From the NCBI GenBank assembly GCA_003134765.1, contig PLCM01000022.1:1-64000 (forward strand): a stretch of DNA of 64,000 nucleotides, given 5' to 3'. The notes under the pieces were generated by a model. That model made no database searches. It worked only from the letters and a program-made list of their open reading frames with translations, and had not been told where the DNA came from. The position numbers were made by a program, and so were the translations under genes. Shown here piece after piece: positions 15,823 through 22,370 of this stretch (positions are counted from its first letter, which is position 1; each line of letters opens with the position of its first letter). The stretch comes from Spartobacteria bacterium. GTDB taxonomy: Bacteria; Verrucomicrobiota; Verrucomicrobiia; Chthoniobacterales; UBA10450.

Positions 15823-17237
15823 AGGCCGAATCGACCCGGATCGAGAAGGACTCGATGGGCGAAATGTCCGTCCCGAAGTCCGCCCTCTACGGAGCTTCGA
15901 CGCAGCGGGCCGTCCTGAATTTTCCCATCAGCGGCCAGCGTTTTTCCCGGCCGTTCATTCGCGCTCTCGGCCTGATCAAGTGGGCCGCGGCCCAGGCAAA
16001 CGCTGATCTCGGTCTCCTCGATTCTCATCGGAGCGCGTTCATCGTTCAGGCCGCCGAAGAAGTGGTGGAGGGAAAGCTCGACGAGCATTTTCCGCTCGAC
16101 ATTTTCCAGACTGGCTCGGGCACCAGCACGAACACAAACGCGAACGAGGTCATCTCGAACCGCTCCTGCCAGCTCGCGGGAAAACCGATCGGCGCGAAAG
16201 ACCCGGTCCATCCGAACGATCACGTCAATATGGGCCAGTCGAGTAACGACGTGATCCCATCCGCGATTCACATCAGCGCGGCGGAACAGCTTCAGCATTG
16301 CCTCGATCCCGCGCTCGAGAAGTTGCATGGCGCACTGGAAGCAAAAGCGAAGGAGTTCTGGGACATCATCAAGATCGGCCGGACCCATTTGATGGACGCG
16401 ACCCCGGTCCGGCTCGGCCAGGAGTTTGGCGGATACGCGCGCCAGGTTTTTTACGCCCGCGAACGGGCGCGGCGCGCGGTCGAAGTGCTTTCGGAGCTCC
16501 CTCTGGGCGGAACCGCAGTCGGCACCGGCCTGAACCGGCAGCTGGAATTTCCCGCCAAAGTGATGCGGCACCTCGCGCAGCGGACCGGGATCAAATTTCG
16601 CGAAGCGGAAAATCATTTCGAAGCGCAAGGCGCGAAGGATGGCGTCGTGGAAGCGAGCGGCCATCTGAAAACGATCGCGGTGAGCCTGTTCAAAATCGCG
16701 AACGACATTCGCTGGCTCGGGAGCGGGCCCCGTTGCGGCATCGGCGAGATTCGACTGCCGGCGACGCAACCCGGGAGCTCGATCATGCCGGGCAAAGTGA
16801 ACCCGGTCCTGTGCGAAGCGCTCATGATGGTTTGCGCGCAGGTAATCGGCAACGACAGCTGCGTCACCTGGTCGGGCGCGAACGGGAATTTTGAGCTGAA
16901 TGTCATGATGCCGGTGATGGCCCACAACCTTCTCGAGAGCATCCGGCTGCTCGGGAATGCTTGCGACGCATTCTGCGAAAAATGCGTGATCGGAATCGAG
17001 GCAAACGAAGAGCGCTGCCGCGAACTGGTCGAATTATCGATGGCGATGGTCACGAGCCTCGCGCCGAAGATCGGGTACGATCGCGCCGCAGAGATCGCGA
17101 AGGAAAGCGCCAGGACGGGCAAGACCGTGCGCGAGATTTGTCTCGAGAAAAAAATACTGCCGCCGGCAGAACTGGAACACGCGCTCGATCCGGTCGCGAT
17201 GACGGAACCGGGCGGAGAAGGTTCCTCCGGAGGCTGA
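15819..17237 (+). CDS. fumC: Class II fumarate hydratase
   Basis: 472 residues, ATG start overlapping the methyltransferase stop. It interconverts fumarate and malate in the TCA cycle, as an iron-free homotetramer. All superfamily blocks are present: TGSGTSTNTNANEV (98-111), the GRTHLMDATP catalytic histidine at about 190, and the fumarase/aspartase signature GSSIMPGKVN (319-328) with the catalytic serine. The start GEMSVPKSALYGASTQRA is the standard N-terminus. Length is normal (about 465). Aspartase is less likely given the close fumC match in these blocks. Confidence 0.95.
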   Translation: MKAESTRIEKDSMGEMSVPKSALYGASTQRAVLNFPISGQRFSRPFIRALGLIKWAAAQANADLGLLDSHRSAFIVQAAEEVVEGKLDEHFPLDIFQTGSGTSTNTNANEVISNRSCQLAGKPIGAKDPVHPNDHVNMGQSSNDVIPSAIHISAAEQLQHCLDPALEKLHGALEAKAKEFWDIIKIGRTHLMDATPVRLGQEFGGYARQVFYARERARRAVEVLSELPLGGTAVGTGLNRQLEFPAKVMRHLAQRTGIKFREAENHFEAQGAKDGVVEASGHLKTIAVSLFKIANDIRWLGSGPRCGIGEIRLPATQPGSSIMPGKVNPVLCEALMMVCAQVIGNDSCVTWSGANGNFELNVMMPVMAHNLLESIRLLGNACDAFCEKCVIGIEANEERCRELVELSMAMVTSLAPKIGYDRAAEIAKESARTGKTVREICLEKKILPPAELEHALDPVAMTEPGGEGSSGG

Positions 17238-17243
17238 CGAACC

Positions 17244-17750
17244 ATGCGCGGAACGACCCATGCCGCTGTCGTGCTGGCAATGGCAGGCGCGCTCGCTTCC
17301 ATTTCCAGCGCCGCGGAAAACCGGATCGATCTCGCCGCCTTGATCACAAAAACGGACGCGCAGACCGCGCTGAGCGAGCCGGTCAAAGACCCGCAGGTCC
17401 GGAACGATCAAGGCGCCGACGGATATTACTCCCGCTGCAATTATTACAGCGAAAACCCGGGCAAATCCCTCGTCTTGCGAATCCGCCAGGCATCTCCGGG
17501 CCAGCTCGAGCCGAAAAAGCAATTGGAAGAAATGAGCGCGGGCAACAACCGGTTCAAACCAGTGAGCGGTCTCGGTGAAAAAGCGGCGCTGGTCAGGGAA
17601 GGCCCGGAAAAGGGTCCCGCGCACGCCCTCCTTCTCTACGTCGCGAAACAGAGCGCTTTCATCACCGTGGGGATCAGCGGGGTGGATGATGAAAAGAGCG
17701 CGACGGAAAAAGTGAAAACGCTCGCGAAAAAAATCCTGGGGAAACTCTAA
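17244..17750 (+). CDS. Exported protein of unknown function
   Basis: 168 residues with a signal peptide (MRGTTHAAVVLAMAGALASISSAAE). The mature part reads DLAALITKTDAQTALSEPV, then a region with paired tyrosines and a lone cysteine (GYYSRCNYYSENPGKSLVLRI), and a C-terminal VSGLGEKAALV... AFITVGISG. This outline is like the small DUF3558-type sensor or lipid-binding exported proteins, but I do not make that assignment firmly. It follows fumC by 6 bases and precedes the VOC gene by 4, so it probably belongs to the same transcript. Confidence 0.65.
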   Translation: MRGTTHAAVVLAMAGALASISSAAENRIDLAALITKTDAQTALSEPVKDPQVRNDQGADGYYSRCNYYSENPGKSLVLRIRQASPGQLEPKKQLEEMSAGNNRFKPVSGLGEKAALVREGPEKGPAHALLLYVAKQSAFITVGISGVDDEKSATEKVKTLAKKILGKL

Positions 17751-17754
17751 CGTC

Positions 17755-18129
17755 ATGGTTGCCAACGTTCACGGTCCACAGTTTTCCGGCGGCGCGAACA
17801 TCGCGATCAAATGCCCCAGCCACACCTACGAGCAAACGATGCATTTCTATCGCGACACGCTCGGCCTGCCCCTGATCGAAGAAGAGGCGGACGGCTGCAT
17901 TTTTCAATTCGGGCCGAACCGGCTCTGGCTGGATCGCGTGCCGAACCTGAGCCATCCCGACATCTGGCTCGAACTGGAAACGAACGACACCGAAGCAGCC
18001 GCTTCCTATTTAAAGATCAACGGCGTGCCGCGCCGCGACGAAGTCGAGCAGCTCCGGGAAGATTTCGACGGCTTCTGGATTTCCGATCCCGCCGGCGTGA
18101 TTCATCTCGTCGTCGGCAACGAAGAATAG
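17755..18129 (+). CDS. VOC-family (glyoxalase/dioxygenase superfamily) protein
   Basis: 124 residues, ATG start 4 bases after the preceding stop. A single vicinal-oxygen-chelate module: NIAIKCPSHTYEQTMHFYRDTLGLPL, the strand CIFQFGPNRLWLD, and the C-terminal FWISDPAGVIHLV. The metal-binding His near the start is replaced by a lysine/cysteine context (IKCPS), so activity is uncertain; such proteins may act as dimers in glyoxalase, bleomycin-binding or isomerase roles. No signal peptide. Last gene of the methyltransferase-fumC run. Confidence 0.8.
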   Translation: MVANVHGPQFSGGANIAIKCPSHTYEQTMHFYRDTLGLPLIEEEADGCIFQFGPNRLWLDRVPNLSHPDIWLELETNDTEAAASYLKINGVPRRDEVEQLREDFDGFWISDPAGVIHLVVGNEE

Positions 18130-18142
18130 TTCGCCCTCGCAG

Positions 18143-18209
18143 GAGCGAAGTCGAGGGATCCTGCTGAGAAACCTTAAAGCTAACAACTTGGGATCCCTCG
18201 ACTTCGCTC
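18143..18209. repeat. 19-bp perfect inverted repeat after the VOC gene
   Basis: Arms gagcgaagtcgagggatcc (18143-18161) and its complement (18191-18209) flank a 29-base spacer. The outer context (cctcgcag / cgggatgacg) resembles the TCCCGAGC family. It lies between convergent genes and could act as a bidirectional transcription stop or an RNA stabiliser. Confidence 0.8.
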
Positions 18210-18245
18210 GGGATGACGCGCTGTTTTTTGTTTTTAGAGTATTTG

Positions 18246-19118
18246 TTAGGCCGCGCGAATCGACTTGCCGGGGGCGGGCGACGTCTGGAAAAAGACGCTG
18301 TCGAACGTCGGTTGAAACGCGCGCCCGGAGGTCTGGCCGATCGTGAAGCGGAGACTGATCTGGCTCTGGGCGGCGCAATGAACCTCGATTTCGCCGCGTC
18401 CGCGTTGCGCGAGCATGGCGCGGATCGCGCCCGCCGCCAGCTCAGGCGTGTTGCAATCCCGGCTGAGATGTCCGAGCACCACCCGCTCCAGTTTTCCACC
18501 GAGCAATTGCTCGACTACCGTGGCCGCCGCGGTGTTCGACAAATGGCCGTGGCGCGATTGGATTCGCTGCTTCACGGGCCAGGGCCGGTGCGGATCATCC
18601 TGCAACATTTTCTCGTCGTGATTGGTCTCGATTACGAGCGTGTGCACTCTGCGCAGCCGCTCCACGACGACCTTGGTGGCGTAGCCGAGATCGGTGATAA
18701 ACCCGAGCGCGCTTTCGCCGGAGTGAAACGCGTAACCCACCGGATCGACCGCGTCGTGAGGCACCGGAAAAGTTTGAACTTGGATATCGCAAATCGAGAA
18801 CTCCGAACCGGTCTGGAACAGCCGCCAGTTCCGGTGATCGCCTAACGACCCACCCCGGATCGCTTCCGCCGTCAGCCGATTGCAATAGATCGGGACGTGA
18901 AATTTCCGGCAGAGCACTTCGAGCCCGCAGACATGGTCGCCATGCTCGTGCGTCAGGAGAACACCATCGAGCTGCGCCGGCGTAATCCCGCATTGTTCAA
19001 GCCGGACCATGATCTGCCGCGCGCTCAATCCACCATCAACCAAAATCCGGCAATGATCGGTCGCGACCAGCGCGCTATTTCCCGCGCTGCCGCTTCCGAG
19101 CATGGTCAAAGTGAACAC
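18246..19118 (-). CDS. YycJ/WalJ-type MBL-fold metallohydrolase
   Basis: 290 residues; GTG start giving MFTLTMLGSGSAGNSAL, the exact family N-terminus. Metal ligands in LLTHEHGDHVCGLE, later GFITDLGYAT, VIETNHDEKML and LGHLSRDCNTPELA. YycJ proteins are two-metal nucleases of the metallo-beta-lactamase fold, linked in Firmicutes to the WalRK locus and to DNA repair. In this genome no such kinase pair is adjacent. Length is about 20 residues above the usual 265 at the C-terminus, where AGRAFQPTFDSVFFQ is not conserved. Confidence 0.88.
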   Translation of the reverse strand: MFTLTMLGSGSAGNSALVATDHCRILVDGGLSARQIMVRLEQCGITPAQLDGVLLTHEHGDHVCGLEVLCRKFHVPIYCNRLTAEAIRGGSLGDHRNWRLFQTGSEFSICDIQVQTFPVPHDAVDPVGYAFHSGESALGFITDLGYATKVVVERLRRVHTLVIETNHDEKMLQDDPHRPWPVKQRIQSRHGHLSNTAAATVVEQLLGGKLERVVLGHLSRDCNTPELAAGAIRAMLAQRGRGEIEVHCAAQSQISLRFTIGQTSGRAFQPTFDSVFFQTSPAPGKSIRAA

Positions 19119-19190
19119 GTTCGATTAGTAACGGACACGGCCCGGTTTCACAAATCGGAAATGGAATCTGCGCGCAAAAAATGCGTGTCG

Positions 19191-19340
19191 TCCCGAGCCG
19201 CGGAGACGGCGAGGGACCTCACAAACGATCTTGCGGCCGCTTCCGCGAAGAGCCGCGCTCCGTCTGTCGGCGCGAGCGTCTTGGCGTGAGCAAGCCAGGG
19301 TTGCAACTGCGAGGTCCCTCGCCGTCTCCGCGGCTCGGGA
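19191..19340. repeat. 30-bp perfect inverted repeat (TCCCGAGCCGCGGAGACGG family)
   Basis: The core at 19191-19220 is repeated exactly as its complement at 19311-19340, with a 90-base spacer; the family sense is tcccgagccgcggagacggc then gagggacctc. It fills the gap between the divergent YycJ gene and the unknown pair. Relatives are at 61666-61860 (37-bp arms) and the half copy at 15089. Confidence 0.85.
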
Positions 19341-19350
19341 TGACGTCCTT

Positions 19351-20088
19351 TCATTCTTCGGACGCCACAGAGGGCGTCCCTCCAAGCAACCCTGCGATCT
19401 TCGTGTCCGGCAGCGCGAGAATCCGCGTTTTTTTTTCGCCGTAATCGAGCGAGCGAAAGGTGCGAATTTCCTCGAGCCGGCGCATCGCGTTGAGCGTGTC
19501 GAGAAATTCGGTGTAACGCGCGGCCAGCTCGGTTGTCTCAAGGTAACGGCTCCGCAGATTGGTCGATTGAAACGCGCCGGGATTCTCCGCGGCGAAAAGA
19601 TGGAAACGCAGCCAGCGCCGATCCGTCCGCGACACCTTCTGGGTCTTTCGAAAGAAAGCGACAAACAAAAGCAGCACGAGATACGTGTCGACGCGCGCCT
19701 GGAGCTCGAGGTTCCGCGCGAAATCTTCCGAGGCGATTGCGCGCTCGCCCTTCTTGAACTGCAACGCGGCATGGAGCGCGTGGTTGATCTCTTCCACGAA
19801 CGCGATCAACGACCGGATGTTGCGATCGCTCAATCCGGCGCGGGGATCGTGCCGCTCGAGCTGTTCGATGAGCCACCGCGAATAATAAATCCCGACGTAG
19901 AGCTGATCGTCGGCATGGCGCAGGAAGGTGCGGGCGAGTTCACTGAGTTCCCGGGCGGTCGCGCCCGCCAGCCGCGACAATTGCGCGCAACGGCCCTGAT
20001 CGATCAGACAATCTTCCAGGTTGATTCCAACCTGCGCATAAGTCCGCTCAAAGAGCTTCTGGATCTGGCTGAAGAGCGTCTGGTTCAC
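19351..20088 (-). CDS. Uncharacterised protein, second gene of a coupled pair
   Basis: 245 residues, GTG start overlapping the upstream stop (GTGA). Almost wholly helical, without signal peptide; LVLLLFVAFFRKT is the only hydrophobic stretch and is too short to be sure of a membrane helix. Recognisable features are a tyrosine-rich helix (DDQLYVGIYYSRWLIEQLERH) and a C-terminal KKTRILALPDTKIAGLLGG. I do not recognise a family. Strict coupling to the next-upstream gene suggests the two products act together. Confidence 0.7.
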   Translation of the reverse strand: MNQTLFSQIQKLFERTYAQVGINLEDCLIDQGRCAQLSRLAGATARELSELARTFLRHADDQLYVGIYYSRWLIEQLERHDPRAGLSDRNIRSLIAFVEEINHALHAALQFKKGERAIASEDFARNLELQARVDTYLVLLLFVAFFRKTQKVSRTDRRWLRFHLFAAENPGAFQSTNLRSRYLETTELAARYTEFLDTLNAMRRLEEIRTFRSLDYGEKKTRILALPDTKIAGLLGGTPSVASEE

Positions 20089-20777
20089 AGGAAAAGCGAC
20101 GGGGTGATTTCATCATCCAGATTGAGCAGCGAATCGGAGAGGCGATTCAAGGCCAGCCGGACTTCGCGAAAATGCCCGGCCAGGCCTTCGTAAACATCAC
20201 TGAGATCGCAACGACGCGCGGTCGCATGGGAAGCGACAAGCTGATAATTCGTCCGGCCGATCTGTTCGTAAAACGCGAGGTCGGGCGCGCCACGAAGGCT
20301 GCGGCGCTGCGTGTTCTCGTGAAAAATGCCGCTGAGGAAAAGCGAGTAATTGCCCACGTGGGCCCGAAGCAAAAAGGCCTGTTCGGCCGTCGCGCGGGTC
20401 AGCGCAATCAGCATGTCGGAAACGTACTGGCGCTCGCCGTCCCCGGTCATGTGCGGGGCGCGCAAACCGCTCGCGCGTGAGAACGCCTCGAGCAACGATG
20501 CGACGTAATCGCACAGCTTTCGGTCCGTGATGCCGACATCGCGCAGGACATGACGCGCCAGGACATAAAAATAAAAGTGGGACGAGATCTGGAGATGTCC
20601 GGCGTTCGAAAGGATCGCGTCCACGAGCCGCGGATTATCCAGAACCGCATCGCGAGTGTCCGCGTCGCTGAGGAGATCAACCAGCGAGACGTGATCGGTT
20701 TGCGAACGGGCCAGAATGCGAACGACAAAGTCGAAATCCGCCGCGGTGAAGCGCGCCCGACAATTCGCCTGGATCAT
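20085..20777 (-). CDS. Uncharacterised protein, first gene of a coupled pair
   Basis: 230 residues from the ATG at 20777; the frame reaches a TTG at 20816 but the added residues look random. Helical soluble protein: FDFVVRILARSQTDHVSLVDLLSDADTRDAVLDNPRLVDAIL, then SSHFYFYVLARHVLRDVGI and SDMLIALTRATAEQAFLLRAHVGNYSLFLSGIF. There is no known catalytic motif. The stop overlaps the start of the downstream gene by four bases. Nothing nearby gives away a role; the palindrome at 20822-20915 lies directly upstream. Confidence 0.7.
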   Translation of the reverse strand: MIQANCRARFTAADFDFVVRILARSQTDHVSLVDLLSDADTRDAVLDNPRLVDAILSNAGHLQISSHFYFYVLARHVLRDVGITDRKLCDYVASLLEAFSRASGLRAPHMTGDGERQYVSDMLIALTRATAEQAFLLRAHVGNYSLFLSGIFHENTQRRSLRGAPDLAFYEQIGRTNYQLVASHATARRCDLSDVYEGLAGHFREVRLALNRLSDSLLNLDDEITPSLFL

Positions 20778-20821
20778 CGGGAATCTATCATGAGCATCAG
20801 CGATGCCGTGTGGCAAGCTTC

Positions 20822-20915
20822 GTCATTCCGAGCCAAGCGCAGCGGAGTCGAGAAAGCCCGGGATGTTAGCTTTCAGGTAGCGCTTCGGGATCTCTCGACT
20901 GCGCTCGAGATGACG
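20822..20915. repeat. Imperfect inverted repeat (TCATTCCGAGC type)
   Basis: The left half gtcattccgagccaagcgc... gcggagtcgaga and the right half tctctcgactgcgctcgaga..tgac pair imperfectly across a short centre. The order TCATNCCGAGC..GTCGAGNGANCC is shared with the elements at 18143 and 19191, so these may be branches of one family. Confidence 0.65.
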
Positions 20916-20969
20916 GAAAAAATATCCGGCTTGTTCCATCATGGCCGCATTTCCTAAGCTGCCTTGATC

Positions 20970-22370
20970 ATGCGCGCGATGCTTGTTTTCCTGACGGCTT
21001 CTTTCTCGTTTCTCGCAAGCGACCACCTGTTCGGCAACGGCGGTGCCTGGCAAACAGGGGTGCCGGTGACCGGGAACGGCGCGGCGTCCGACCAGAAGCG
21101 GTCGACGAATGTGACGATCGAGGAGGAAAAACTGGCGATCGATCTGCACCAGGAATTCGCGGCCGTGGAAGTACGTTACCGGATGCGGAACACCGGAGGG
21201 CAGGTCGAACAGGATTTCTTTTTCCCGGTGGAACGCTGGGCGGAATCGGAGGACGAAGGCGGCAACACGATGACAGACCTCGAAGGCTACGCCATCGCCG
21301 CAGACGGCACGGACTTGGAGTCGGAAAACGTGGACGCGAAAGGGGAGAAACCGAAGGCGGAGAAGGACCCGCTCTGGGGAGAGTTCAAGGCGGCGACGAG
21401 ATTGTGGAAGAAGTCGAGCATCCCGTTCGCGCAGGGGCAGACGCGCGAGATTTTGATTCGTTATCATTCTCCCTACGCCGCGATCCAAAGCTCGGTCTCG
21501 GACGACGCACATTCTGGCCAGGTGTATTTCCGCTATTCGCTCTCGCCCGCCGCGACCTGGAAAGGGCCGATCGGGAAAGGCAAGATCACGGTGAACTACC
21601 TGCACCCGCGCCCGGAAGAAATCTCGATCACTAAGCCGAAAGATCGTTTCAAGAAAATCAGCGACACCGAGTTCGCGTGGGAATTCCAGAACCTGAAACC
21701 GACCCTGGCCGACGACATGAAGATCGTGGTTCACCCTGCCTACGACACCTATCCGGCGGAGCCATATACAGGCGAAGACCGGAAGTTCCGGGCGGAATAT
21801 GTGATCGAGAGCAATCGCTATTTTCTCCAGCACAGCGATTACGACGCGGTCGCGAGCTCGACGCGAAAACCGGACCCGGCCCGCAGCCCCGTTTCGCCGC
21901 AGCCCACACCTAGCGATGACAGCGCGGCCCCAGATTCCGAAGCCCCAAAGAACTACGAGGTCAATAACATCAAAGGCCTGGAGTCGGGAACGACGTGGGC
22001 GGAAGGCGCGGAAGGCGACGGGATCGGCGAAAGCATTACGTTTAATCTGCATCGGTCGCTGCCGCTCGACGCGATCATGATCATGCCCGGATACCGCGCG
22101 GACGACGCAACTCTCTGGTCGAAAAATAATCGCGTCGCGGAACTCGAGATCACGCTGAATGGCGAACACACTTTCATGGCGGCAATCCCGGACGATAAGT
22201 TTGCCGATCTTTATCCAATTCCTGTCCGCGACTACGCGAAGCCGGTGAACAGCGTGAAGCTCGTCATCAAAAAAGTGCACCCCGGCAGCAGCGCCCACGA
22301 CACCTGCATCTCGCACCTGGAAGTGCGCGCGAAGCTTGCGCAGAAACCCAAGATCCAGCCAGCCCGGTGA
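20970..22370 (+). CDS. Exported protein with NADase-type / discoidin-like glycan-binding domain
   Basis: 466 residues from ATG 20970. Signal peptide (MRAMLVFLTASFSFLAS). An N-terminal beta-rich domain (VTIEEEKLAIDLHQEFAAV... YRMRNTGGQVEQDFFFPVERW) resembles DUF4424-like exported domains; a proline/serine linker leads to a C-terminal domain with GTTWAEGAEGDGIGESITF, MIMPGYRADDATLWSKNNRV and VKLVIKKVHPGSSAHDTCISHLEV. That C-terminal pattern matches the NADase-type glycan-binding (F5/8-like) modules found next to many enzymes. It probably binds sugars at the cell surface. The last bases overlap the GTG of the next gene, so the two are co-translated. Confidence 0.7.
   Translation: MRAMLVFLTASFSFLASDHLFGNGGAWQTGVPVTGNGAASDQKRSTNVTIEEEKLAIDLHQEFAAVEVRYRMRNTGGQVEQDFFFPVERWAESEDEGGNTMTDLEGYAIAADGTDLESENVDAKGEKPKAEKDPLWGEFKAATRLWKKSSIPFAQGQTREILIRYHSPYAAIQSSVSDDAHSGQVYFRYSLSPAATWKGPIGKGKITVNYLHPRPEEISITKPKDRFKKISDTEFAWEFQNLKPTLADDMKIVVHPAYDTYPAEPYTGEDRKFRAEYVIESNRYFLQHSDYDAVASSTRKPDPARSPVSPQPTPSDDSAAPDSEAPKNYEVNNIKGLESGTTWAEGAEGDGIGESITFNLHRSLPLDAIMIMPGYRADDATLWSKNNRVAELEITLNGEHTFMAAIPDDKFADLYPIPVRDYAKPVNSVKLVIKKVHPGSSAHDTCISHLEVRAKLAQKPKIQPAR

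Noticed and set aside
15810-16925. A 371-residue minus-strand open frame inside fumC
   Set aside because: The plus strand encodes a complete fumarase with all signature motifs.
20823-22316. A 497-residue minus-strand open frame opposite the glycan-binding-like gene
   Set aside because: Same reasoning: arginine-rich with no domain; the plus-strand gene has a signal peptide and conserved motifs.
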